In this document: piece after piece, positions 9,830 to 17,290 of the stretch
Numbering within the stretch: position 1 is the first letter of the stretch
How the letters are laid out: each line of letters begins with the position of its first letter
The notes under the pieces: generated by a model
Told to the model about the DNA's origin: nothing
The model's database searches: none
Seen by the model: only the letters and a program-made list of their open reading frames with translations
Translations under genes and position numbers: made by a program
Origin: Ruminococcus sp.
GTDB lineage: Bacteria; Bacillota_A; Clostridia; Oscillospirales; Ruminococcaceae
Reading direction: 5' to 3'
Length of the DNA: 64,000 nucleotides
Assembly (NCBI RefSeq): GCF_024684275.1
Contig: NZ_JAIKXF010000091.1
Location: forward strand, 62,001 to 126,000

Positions 9830-12223
9830 TTAGTCGCTGATCTCATTGACCATAAATTCAAGCTCTATTGTAGTACCTCTCGGCACCTGTTTTCCCTCCT
9901 GAATGGACTGACTGTTTACCGTAGCGCCGTCACGCTCGACAGAAGCGCCCTTTGTGGTATAGTTCAGACCGCTGTCGTTGATTATCTGATTTGCAACGCT
10001 GGGTGAGCAGCCGTAGAGATAAGGCACTGTTACAAGAGTATCAGCGTAACTCACCTTTTCAGTGTAAAGGTAAACACAGCCGTCCTTAGCGATAGCCTTA
10101 CCCGTCATCGGAGACTGATCAACTACCTCGATACCGTTGCCTATCTTTTCGTACTTAACGCCCATGCCGTCAAGAGTCTTTATAGCGTCATCAATGCTTG
10201 CGCCCTTGAGGAGCGGGACCTTTACATCGAGATTTTTGAGCTCCTGCTCGTTATACTCAGGGCTCTTGCCAAGATAAGGCAGGACCTCTGTGAGAATATC
10301 TCGTGCAGTAGGCACAGCGCACTTGCTTCCGTAATATCCGTCATTGGACTTGTCAGGCATATCTGCCAGTACAAAGAGTATCAGCTCGGGATCATCCGCA
10401 GGTGTAAAGCACACATATGAAGCACCGTATTCCTGTAGAGTAGCGTCCTCCTGCTCCTTTATCTCCTCGTAACGTGAGGTCTCGCTGAGTCGCTGAGATG
10501 TACCTGATTTACCGCCGATAGCGTAGCCCTTGATATTAACATTGCCTGCGCCGTTGCCGACAACAACGTTATAAAGAGCATTTCTCATCTTAGCCGAGGT
10601 ATCCTCGGAAATTACCTGTCTTCTTACGGTGCGCTCGTTTTTGAGAACGATATTGCCGTCGCTGTCCACAACCTTATCAACTACATAAGGCTTTAGCAGA
10701 TAACCGCCGTTTATAGATGCACAGCAGGCTGTTATCATTTCCATAGGAGTAATAGTCTCGCACTGTCCGAAAGAGCTAACTGCAAGATCGACAGGCGACA
10801 TTTTATCCGCCTGGATATTGTTTCCGCCTACCTCAACAGGCAGATCAATACCTGTAGGCTCTCTGAAACCGAATGCGTCAAAGTAATAGCAAAATTTCTC
10901 CTTGCCCAGCTTTGCACCTATATCCATGAATGCAGGGTTACAGGAGTTTGTAAGAGCCTCCTGGAAGGTCTGCATTCCGTGACCGGGAGCAAGCTTCCAG
11001 CAGTCGATGTTAGCCTTATGACCTTCAAATTTCTTGAAGCCCTCGCAGTAGAAGCTGTCATGCTCAATATCTATTACATTTTCCTCAATAGCCGCAGAGC
11101 TTGTTATGACCTTGTATACAGAACCGGGCTCATAGGTCTCGGTTATGCACTTATTCTTCCACATACGCTCTCTGGCTTCGGTATAATAATCGTCAAAATC
11201 CTTTTTCGTTGGTTCGACGATATTCTTTTCAGCGAATATCTTATCGTATATAGTCTGATCCGTTACCGTAAAGGGATCATTGAGGTCAAAGGACGGATAT
11301 GTAGCCATACCGTAGATAGCGCCTGTTTTAGGATTCATAAGAATAGCGCAGGCACGGTTCTTGACGTAATGCGTCCTTACCATTTCCTCTAAGTTCTTTT
11401 CCAGTATATACTGTATCTCTCTGTCGATAGTCAGGTATACGTCGTTGCCCTCCTTAGGCTCAAAGGTCTTGGAATACCTGTAAGGGAGAGCGTTTCCATT
11501 TGAATCAACAGCAGAAATGGTCCTGCCGTCAACTCCCGAGAGATACTCGTCATATGATGACTCAACACCATATGATATATTTCCGTTAGTAAAGCCGATA
11601 ACAGAAGCGGCAAGGTCCTTCTGAGGATAATAGCGCTTTGTATCCTCCTCGTTTCTGACCGAAACGAAGCCCCACTCGTTGAAATAATCATCTATCTCGT
11701 CAGCAACAGGCTTTTCCACCTGTTCTTTAAGCACTATATACTGGGTGTCCTGATCGATAGCCTTTATTACCTCATCAACAGATATGCCAAGCTTTGTCGC
11801 CAGAAAGCTTACTGCTTCGTGCTTGAATTCCTCGATGGAAGACGGAAGCTGGTTCTTGTCAACCCCATTCTCATCAAGAACCGGAGTATACACACCGTTG
11901 GCTATATCTATCTTACGTTTTTCTATAAGCTTTCCAAGACTTTCAAGGTCCTCCTTGAAGCTCTTAGGGTCAATGAAAATCTTATAAACGGTAGCACTTT
12001 TGGCAAAAGCGATACCATTTGTATCATAAATCGAGCCTCTGTGGGCTGATATGCTTACCGAGCCAAAATGCTGATCGTTAGCCATATTCTGATACTTTTT
12101 ATTGTCGAGAACTGATATTTTGAAAAAATTGCCTGCTACAGCCGCAAAAAGCACACTGAAGGCGGCAGTCATTACTATCTTTGATCTGAACCTCATTGCA
12201 TTTGAGGGATTTGTATTTATCAC
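9830..12223 (-). CDS. spoVD: Class B PBP with two PASTA domains (FtsI/SpoVD type)
   Basis: Monofunctional transpeptidase that cross-links septal or spore cortex peptidoglycan. It has an N-terminal membrane anchor, a dimerisation (pedestal) domain, then the transpeptidase with SVYK (SxxK), SCN and KSGT motifs, followed by two C-terminal PASTA domains (about 120 residues). The reading frame extends to a TTG at 12247, but GGAAAGGAAG lies 7 nt before a GTG at 12223, which I take as the start (797 aa). The tail could fit vegetative FtsI or SpoVD; only one such gene is in this cluster, so it may do both jobs. It starts about 160 nt after an intrinsic terminator. Confidence 0.9.
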   Translation of the reverse strand: MINTNPSNAMRFRSKIVMTAAFSVLFAAVAGNFFKISVLDNKKYQNMANDQHFGSVSISAHRGSIYDTNGIAFAKSATVYKIFIDPKSFKEDLESLGKLIEKRKIDIANGVYTPVLDENGVDKNQLPSSIEEFKHEAVSFLATKLGISVDEVIKAIDQDTQYIVLKEQVEKPVADEIDDYFNEWGFVSVRNEEDTKRYYPQKDLAASVIGFTNGNISYGVESSYDEYLSGVDGRTISAVDSNGNALPYRYSKTFEPKEGNDVYLTIDREIQYILEKNLEEMVRTHYVKNRACAILMNPKTGAIYGMATYPSFDLNDPFTVTDQTIYDKIFAEKNIVEPTKKDFDDYYTEARERMWKNKCITETYEPGSVYKVITSSAAIEENVIDIEHDSFYCEGFKKFEGHKANIDCWKLAPGHGMQTFQEALTNSCNPAFMDIGAKLGKEKFCYYFDAFGFREPTGIDLPVEVGGNNIQADKMSPVDLAVSSFGQCETITPMEMITACCASINGGYLLKPYVVDKVVDSDGNIVLKNERTVRRQVISEDTSAKMRNALYNVVVGNGAGNVNIKGYAIGGKSGTSQRLSETSRYEEIKEQEDATLQEYGASYVCFTPADDPELILFVLADMPDKSNDGYYGSKCAVPTARDILTEVLPYLGKSPEYNEQELKNLDVKVPLLKGASIDDAIKTLDGMGVKYEKIGNGIEVVDQSPMTGKAIAKDGCVYLYTEKVSYADTLVTVPYLYGCSPSVANQIINDSGLNYTTKGASVERDGATVNSQSIQEGKQVPRGTTIELEFMVNEISD

Positions 12224-12385
12224 CGAGAAACTTCCTTTCCGTGACAATCTATAGCAAACGGTAAAACATTCGGCGTTTGCTGTTTGCCGTCCGCACTCAG
12301 CAAGCTTTAGTTTGCAGATGCGTAAGGCACTTTAAATCATTAATATATTGAACGTCAGTTTATTGATGTCATTATTTATATAAAT

Positions 12386-12415
12386 AAAAAGGGCAGGGTT
12401 GTAATGTGCCCCGCC
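12386..12415 (-). terminator. Intrinsic terminator between ftsL and spoVD
   Basis: On the minus strand GGCGGGG (12409-12415) pairs with CCCTGCC (12392-12398) around a 10-nt loop, followed by CTTTTTATTTA. One pair is a G-U wobble, so the hairpin is proper only in minus-strand RNA. It would end transcripts coming from ftsL before spoVD. Confidence 0.7.
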
Positions 12416-12645
12416 TCTGAACATCTTATTTATCTTTTCAGGATGTCCTTTTGTTTTGATACGACGAAGGATTTATCGCTATTCAAGCGTGGACATACCG
12501 TCCCCGAGCTCTATCGCCCGGAGCCCGGGAACTGCATATCCGATATTCCGATCACCCGCTGTATCTCCGTGTTCTACATATAACCTCGGCATTTATATAT
12601 TTTTTCGTCGCCGATAGTATTCATTAATTATGCGGGCAGCCCTTT
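12388..12645 (-). ncRNA. Candidate structured noncoding RNA in the dcw cluster
   Basis: This 440-bp gap between ftsL and spoVD has no credible ORF but is rich in structure on the minus strand. It has a TCGGC/GCCGA hairpin (12586-12614), a strong 11-bp hairpin with two G-U wobbles (12521-12531 with 12501-12511), a CGCT/AGCG hairpin (12477-12489) and a terminal intrinsic terminator. GCCCGC near 12632-12637 can pair with GCGGGT near 12552-12557, and also with the terminator's left arm, so alternative folds are possible. A weak TATATA -10 lies near 12649-12656. GC-rich paired blocks between AT-rich spacers are typical of a structured RNA. Candidates are a raiA-type RNA, 6S RNA or a leader element; I cannot assign a family by eye. 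Confidence 0.5.
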
Positions 12646-12664
12646 TGTTATATATATATTGGTA

Positions 12665-13165
12665 CTACCCTCTGAAATATTCCACGCATTCATCAAAAAA
12701 GGACTTAATTTTCGCCATAATTCCTTTTTCCTGCTCTGGAATAGTAACGACATCACCTGTCTGAATCTGGATATATTTTATCTGTGTGGAATCTATCTTT
12801 TCCATTCCAAGCGACTTGGCATATTCTTCTATGCTCTTAGCCGACATTTTCCCGTCAAGTTCAGACTGGAGTCTTACGTTTTCGGCTGCTACGCTATCAA
12901 GCTTCTCCTGAAGAGCTGACACCTTGTTGTATGCCGTATTTCTCTTATCAAGAGAGTAGATAACCGAGCCCAGCAGTGCGGCAGCCAGCAATGATACACA
13001 AATTATCTTGAATACCGAACCAGTTCTTGCCTCGGTCTTTCTCATCTGTATCTCGGGCTTCTGCTCAGAGTCGTTATGCATAGCATCACCTGCTTCGGTC
13101 ATCTCGTCCGAATCGGCATCGTCATAGCTTTCATCCATATAATAGCGTACAGTGTTTTCAGCCAT
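12665..13165 (-). CDS. ftsL: FtsL/DivIC-like cell division protein
   Basis: Small bitopic divisome protein expected to complex with FtsQ/DivIB and FtsB/DivIC. It has an acidic cytoplasmic N-terminus of about 50 residues, one membrane helix (about 52-71) and an extracellular coiled coil (about 75-106), ending in a short basic tail. Sequence similarity to FtsL is always weak, so the call rests on architecture and position directly after rsmH. An upstream GTG at 13177 lies on top of the AAAGGAG ribosome site, so the ATG at 13165 is preferred. That start overlaps the rsmH stop by 8 nt. Confidence 0.82.
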   Translation of the reverse strand: MAENTVRYYMDESYDDADSDEMTEAGDAMHNDSEQKPEIQMRKTEARTGSVFKIICVSLLAAALLGSVIYSLDKRNTAYNKVSALQEKLDSVAAENVRLQSELDGKMSAKSIEEYAKSLGMEKIDSTQIKYIQIQTGDVVTIPEQEKGIMAKIKSFFDECVEYFRG

Positions 13166-14099
13166 TGCTTTCCGCACTCCTTTCTATTATTCTGAGCTTT
13201 GCGCTTCTGCTTCTGTTGTTTCTTTCGAGTTCCTTTTCTTTAGCCTCTAATGGCTTTCTGTTTACAAGTTTCCCCTGCGGCTTATGTCCGCATACACACT
13301 GGGGAAAATCCGGTGGACAAATACAGCCTTTGCACCATTCCGCAAATTTTTTCTTTACTATTCTGTCTTCAAGGGAATGGAAGGTAATAACCGCAAGGCG
13401 TCCGCCTGCCCTCAGACTGTGGAATGCGTCATCGAGCCCCTTTTCAAGGTGCTCAAATTCTCCGTTGACTGCTATTCTTATTGCCTGAAAGGTCTTTTTG
13501 CATGGGTTTTTTTCTCGTCTCGCCTTCTGTGGAACGCTTTCTCTTATTATGTCAGCCAGCTGCAACGTAGTCTTTATCGGCGAGCTTTCTCTTGCACGGA
13601 TTATATTTGAGGCAATTTTCCGGGAGAATTTTTCTTCCCCGTACTCAAATATTATCCTTGCCAGTTCCTGCTCGGAATAAGTATTGACAACATCGGCAGC
13701 GCTCATTCCCTCCTTACTCATTCGCATATCGAGCGGAGCATCGGAGTGATACGAGAAGCCTCTGCTTCCCTCATCGAGCTGAAAAGACGAAACACCCAGA
13801 TCCATAAGGATACCGTCGGCATAGTCTATATCAAGTTCATCGAGGACCGCTCTTATCTCTGAATAGTTCCTGTGAACCACCATAGCATTTTTGTAGACCG
13901 ACAAGCGCTCAGTTGCTATTGCAACAGCGTCGGGATCTCTGTCAAGAGCGATCAGCCTTCCATTTTCATTCAAATGAGAGGCTATTGCAGAGGAGTGACC
14001 TGCACCGCCCGCAGTACCGTCAACATAGATACCGTCGGGACGAATGTTCAGTCCTTCAATACATTCCTCAAGCATTACAGGTATATGGGTAAATTCCAT
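13158..14099 (-). CDS. rsmH: 16S rRNA (cytosine-1402 N4) methyltransferase RsmH
   Basis: SAM-dependent methyltransferase (MraW) acting on C1402 in the 16S decoding site. The SAM-binding GTAGGAGHSSAI, the DGILMDLGVSSFQLD block and the C-terminal EDRIVKKKF stretch are typical of the family. The length, 313 aa, is normal. The ATG at 14099 is 9 nt from AAGGAGAG; a TTG one codon upstream is less likely. It is the second gene of the mraZ operon. Confidence 0.96.
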   Translation of the reverse strand: MEFTHIPVMLEECIEGLNIRPDGIYVDGTAGGAGHSSAIASHLNENGRLIALDRDPDAVAIATERLSVYKNAMVVHRNYSEIRAVLDELDIDYADGILMDLGVSSFQLDEGSRGFSYHSDAPLDMRMSKEGMSAADVVNTYSEQELARIIFEYGEEKFSRKIASNIIRARESSPIKTTLQLADIIRESVPQKARREKNPCKKTFQAIRIAVNGEFEHLEKGLDDAFHSLRAGGRLAVITFHSLEDRIVKKKFAEWCKGCICPPDFPQCVCGHKPQGKLVNRKPLEAKEKELERNNRSRSAKLRIIERSAESNG

Positions 14100-14157
14100 C
14101 AAACAAAACTCTCCTTATTTCCGACAAGCATCGGTAACAAAGATAAAAACATCTGTA

Positions 14158-14589
14158 TCACAGAACAAGATCTGACAGAACGTCGTTGATCTCTTCCTGA
14201 GAGATACTGCTGTTGAATTCTTCCCACTTTGACTTATTCCATATTTCAGCTCTGTGATTAGCACCGATAACCACGACTTCGTCGGTTATGCCTGCGTGAT
14301 CTCTGAGCTGCTGTGTGATAAAGATACGTCCCTGTTTGTCAGGGTTCTGCTTATCAGCGCCGGCAAGAAGCTTACGTCTGATGTCAGCACCGTTCTTACC
14401 AGGTATGGAATTGAGCTTTTCGCAGTATTCCTGGAATGCTTCCGGCGAGTAAACGGCGATATAGGAGTCATCATGTCCCTGACAGAGGTAGAATTCAGCT
14501 CCAAGTACTTCGCGGAGCTTAGTCGGGAAACTCATACGGCCCTTCTGATCTATACTTGGGTAATAGGTACCGCATAACAGATCTGCCAT
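14158..14589 (-). CDS. mraZ: Transcriptional regulator MraZ
   Basis: DNA-binding regulator of the dcw cluster with two AbrB-like MraZ repeats (about residues 7-53 and 82-125 of 143). The conserved DQKGRMSFP and DKQGRIFIT turns are visible. The frame is open to a GTG at 14604, but that codon overlaps the GTGAGG ribosome site. The ATG at 14589 gives the usual 143-aa length. It is the first gene of the operon, and repeated GGTGAAA boxes lie directly upstream, fitting autoregulation. Confidence 0.96.
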   Translation of the reverse strand: MADLLCGTYYPSIDQKGRMSFPTKLREVLGAEFYLCQGHDDSYIAVYSPEAFQEYCEKLNSIPGKNGADIRRKLLAGADKQNPDKQGRIFITQQLRDHAGITDEVVVIGANHRAEIWNKSKWEEFNSSISQEEINDVLSDLVL

Positions 14590-14627
14590 AGAATTTCGCC
14601 TCACTTTCTCTCTGACCTTAGGATTGA

Positions 14628-14673
14628 TTCACCCTAATTTGGAAAATTTCACATCCAATCACCTTTTTTCACC
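14628..14673 (-). promoter_or_regulatory. MraZ box cluster, promoter-proximal
   Basis: Three GGTGA boxes on the minus strand (CACC on the plus strand at about 14630, 14660 and 14670) lie just downstream of the predicted mraZ start site, spaced 30 and 10 nt. Helically phased direct repeats at the mraZ promoter are how MraZ binds in other bacteria; the exact box sequence here is inferred. Confidence 0.65.
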
Positions 14674-14681
14674 CTAAACAT

Positions 14682-14710
14682 ATTTTACCATTATTCAGAG
14701 TGAAAATCAA
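14682..14710 (-). promoter_or_regulatory. mraZ (dcw) promoter
   Basis: Minus-strand -35 TTGATT (14705-14710), a 17-nt spacer and -10 TAAAAT (14682-14687). The expected start near 14675 falls at the edge of the proximal MraZ boxes, so bound MraZ would overlap the initially transcribed region. Confidence 0.7.
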
Positions 14711-14839
14711 TATGGAGTTTGTGACAATATTATCCCAAAAAAATCGGCGTTTTTTGTGGATTTTGTTTAATCATTAACCATTGGTCAGAAAGAAACGAAA
14801 CAAACGTTTTTATCTTTGTTAAAATATTTTTAGTTTTTT

Positions 14840-14906
14840 CACCTTTCTTCACCTTTCAGGATCAAAATCAGGTTTTTTTCACCTCTCGGCTCCACCTTTT
14901 TTCACC
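14840..14906 (-). promoter_or_regulatory. Second, distal GGTGAAA box cluster
   Basis: Five more CACC cores on the plus strand (14840, 14850, 14880, 14893 and 14903), spaced 10, 30, 13 and 10, lie about 130 nt upstream of the mraZ promoter. Most are followed on the minus strand by an A-run (GGTGAAAAAA). They could allow DNA looping by MraZ between the two clusters, or mark a second promoter I cannot define. Confidence 0.5.
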
Positions 14907-14907
14907 C

Positions 14908-14973
14908 AAAAGGAGAAATAAGCCTTCGGATATAATGAGACTGTGCCTCACTATCCAAAGACTTATTCCTTTT
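14908..14973 (-). terminator. Long hairpin after spoIID, probable terminator
   Basis: Arms 14908-14939 and 14947-14973 form an imperfect stem of over 20 bp on the minus strand (AAAAGGAATAAG with CTTATTTCTCCTTTT, then TTTGGATA with TATCCGAA, then TGAG/CTCA). Only a short T-tract follows, so efficiency is uncertain. It separates spoIID from the distal mraZ boxes. Confidence 0.55.
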
Positions 14974-15002
14974 GTTCCATGTAATTTTGGCTTTAAGCCA
15001 GA

Positions 15003-16301
15003 TCAATCATATGTATATGTCAGATTGAATTTCGATGATTTAAGTCCCATCATCAACGAGAAGGGATAGCCCTTTGCGGTGGTCTGTCCGTCAATGTTTA
15101 CAGAGACTACATAACCTGTCTCTTCTGAGTAAACAGGCTGTATCCAGTTTGCGGGATCGTCCGAAAGAGTGATCTTGTAAGCTGTTTCAAGCTTTTTCTT
15201 CACCGTTTCGGCAGTCATATATGTAACCGTTCCCCAGTGCGGGTCATAAGCGGCGTCATAGTCGCTCGGAACGCTTCTGAGGTACGGACGATCCTCATAG
15301 AATACGTCGCTGCAATTTGCAGAGCAGCCGCCGCTTGAAGCGGAGAATACTGTCAGTGCATAATCGCCGTCGTAGTAAAGAGCCTCACCGAGTACATCAT
15401 TGCAGGCGTCGATGACTACCTGCGGAGGATCAGGCTTGCCTCTCAGGTCCTTTGAATCGTCGCCGTTATACTTTAGATAAGTATATACTGCAACTGCCTG
15501 AGCCTTGATAGCTTCGTAAGCGAAGCTTCCGCCCACCTCTCGGTTGACTATCTCAGATACGACCTTGAGAGTATCGCCTGCCGGCTCATGAGCAATGGTA
15601 AGCTCCTCCTCATCGGTCATTCCTGTATTCATAAGGTATGTTCCCGGGTAATAATGGAACAGTATATCCTGATATGTCCAGCCGGCGCAGCTTGCATAGA
15701 AGTTTGCACCATTCTGGCTCATACCGACTCCGTGTCCCCAGCCGTATGTCACAAACGCAAATTCACCGGGTTTGGCTTCAACGCTCTGACCTTCCTGAGA
15801 CGGCGGAATGTCACCTACTGCTGCACCCGATGTTTTAAGATCGACGGCTGTAGGCTCCTTGCTGCGGCTTTTAGCCGCATTCTTTGATAATGTAGGCGTT
15901 GCTTTTTTCAACGCGCTCTTTTTCTTGGCAATTGTTTCCTCAAGAGCCTTGCGCTCTTCTTCGGAAAGCCCTGCATATGGATCAACAGCTTCGCCCACCT
16001 TCGCCATTTCAGGCGTTGCGAGCTCATAGCTTATAAGAGTGAGGCTGGAATCATAGTCGCATATATCAGCTTTCTCCCAATCCTCAGGCATTTTTGGCTC
16101 TTCCTCTGCGTTTTCCGAAGCCAGCTCAGAGGCTGTCTCGGTTTCCGCAGCTGTTTCACTTTCAGTTGCAGCAGTTTCCGCAGCCGCAGTTTCCTCGGCT
16201 GAAGAAGAGCTGTCCGCAGTTTTCATGCTAACAGACGCCGAGAGCACAAGTACTCCCGAAGCCACAGCTGCCGCTCGTTTAAGCATTGTCTGTACCTTCA
16301 T
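15003..16301 (-). CDS. SpoIID/LytB-domain protein with permuted blocks
   Basis: Exported protein of the SpoIID/LytB family; SpoIID itself is a lytic transglycosylase that helps the membrane migrate during engulfment. The N-terminal signal or anchor spans about residues 5-27. A low-complexity E/A/T/S stretch (about 30-70) and a lysine-rich linker follow. All family blocks are present, but the order is unusual. The GWGHGVGMSQNGA plus YYPGTYL block (187-222), normally C-terminal, comes first. EIVNREVG and EAIKAQAVAVYTY (250-275), FSASSGG (319-325) and the LMMGLKSSKF block (417-425), which normally precedes GWGHG, follow at the C-terminus. It lies 35 nt after a sortase gene. The family call is firm; enzymatic activity is inferred. 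Confidence 0.85.
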   Translation of the reverse strand: MKVQTMLKRAAAVASGVLVLSASVSMKTADSSSSAEETAAAETAATESETAAETETASELASENAEEEPKMPEDWEKADICDYDSSLTLISYELATPEMAKVGEAVDPYAGLSEEERKALEETIAKKKSALKKATPTLSKNAAKSRSKEPTAVDLKTSGAAVGDIPPSQEGQSVEAKPGEFAFVTYGWGHGVGMSQNGANFYASCAGWTYQDILFHYYPGTYLMNTGMTDEEELTIAHEPAGDTLKVVSEIVNREVGGSFAYEAIKAQAVAVYTYLKYNGDDSKDLRGKPDPPQVVIDACNDVLGEALYYDGDYALTVFSASSGGCSANCSDVFYEDRPYLRSVPSDYDAAYDPHWGTVTYMTAETVKKKLETAYKITLSDDPANWIQPVYSEETGYVVSVNIDGQTTAKGYPFSLMMGLKSSKFNLTYTYD

Positions 16302-16336
16302 AACGCTCTCCTTTATATCAAAATATAAGAGTTCGC

Positions 16337-17290
16337 TTACTGCTGAGCCTGTTCCTCAGCTGCCTTTTCGGCTTCTTTAGCTTTCTGAGCCTGTAACCAG
16401 GACTCTGTACGCTGGATAGAATTGGTATCCCCTGCGACCTCGCCTTCCCTCAGGCGTCTGCCCACAACGAGGAAACGTGAATTATCCACGTCCGAATAGC
16501 AGGTAGACAGGGTAACGAGTTTATCGCCGTACTTTACATCGACTCCTGTATCATACAGCCAGCGGCTTTTGCAGTTGTCGATATAGAAATTGAAATCCTC
16601 CTCAGAGCTCAGGTCTTCCATATTCCAGTAGCGGAAGTCTGTAGCGTCATAGGTTCCGCTGGTAACAAGAACAGCAAAAATAACGTAATCGTAATCCTTG
16701 TAATTTGAGCTCAGGTGGATAAAAGGATTCTTCCAGTAGAAATCGGAATTCAGACGGTACTCTCTTGTGCAGCCCAGCATTTCGCCGTTCCACCATGCAT
16801 GACCGTATATTACCTGATTCTCTGACTGTTCGCTTTCAACAGCGCCGAAATTATCGCGGTAATCGAGGAACATCGAACCTCTCTCGTCATACTTTCTGTA
16901 AAGATCGTTGTCGAGGTAGTATGAGTTCGCCATATATTCCTTTCCGCCGTAAAAAGCCATATCAGGAGTAACATCTCCCGGATCCCTGACTATAGGATAG
17001 TCGATCTGAAGACCGTCCACCTTTATCCAGCCTACTACATCCCTATTGACATGAGTGAGAGAATTCGCTCTGTCCGTCATGCCGAGTTGTGACGGCACAT
17101 AGCCGTACTTATCAGCAAGATCATCGGGAAGTGCCTTTGTAGTTGCCTCCTCAGCTATAGTAGTCTCGACTATGTCGCTGTATATCGGGACATCTTTCTT
17201 GTCCTTGCTTATGACCACAGCGTAGATGCCAAGTCCTACAGCCGCTGCACAGGCAGCACAGGCTGAAATTATTTTTACAGGTTTGTTCAT
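16337..17290 (-). CDS. Class B sortase
   Basis: Membrane-anchored transpeptidase that attaches or processes surface proteins. An N-terminal signal anchor (about residues 6-27) precedes a class B sortase domain. The catalytic set is visible: His164 in IYGHAWW, Cys264 in TLSTCYSD and a following Arg272. The C-terminal 30 residues are charged, E/A/K/Q-rich and likely disordered. Its ATG overlaps the stop of the larger upstream sortase (ATGA), so the two are coupled. No protein in the window carries an obvious sorting signal, so the substrate is unknown. Proximity to spoIID does not by itself show a sporulation role. Confidence 0.92.
   Translation of the reverse strand: MNKPVKIISACAACAAAVGLGIYAVVISKDKKDVPIYSDIVETTIAEEATTKALPDDLADKYGYVPSQLGMTDRANSLTHVNRDVVGWIKVDGLQIDYPIVRDPGDVTPDMAFYGGKEYMANSYYLDNDLYRKYDERGSMFLDYRDNFGAVESEQSENQVIYGHAWWNGEMLGCTREYRLNSDFYWKNPFIHLSSNYKDYDYVIFAVLVTSGTYDATDFRYWNMEDLSSEEDFNFYIDNCKSRWLYDTGVDVKYGDKLVTLSTCYSDVDNSRFLVVGRRLREGEVAGDTNSIQRTESWLQAQKAKEAEKAAEEQAQQ

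Noticed and set aside
12248..12664. Small protein gene in the ftsL-spoVD gap
   Set aside because: No frame has a good start, ribosome site and length; stops are frequent and the signal is RNA-like pairing.
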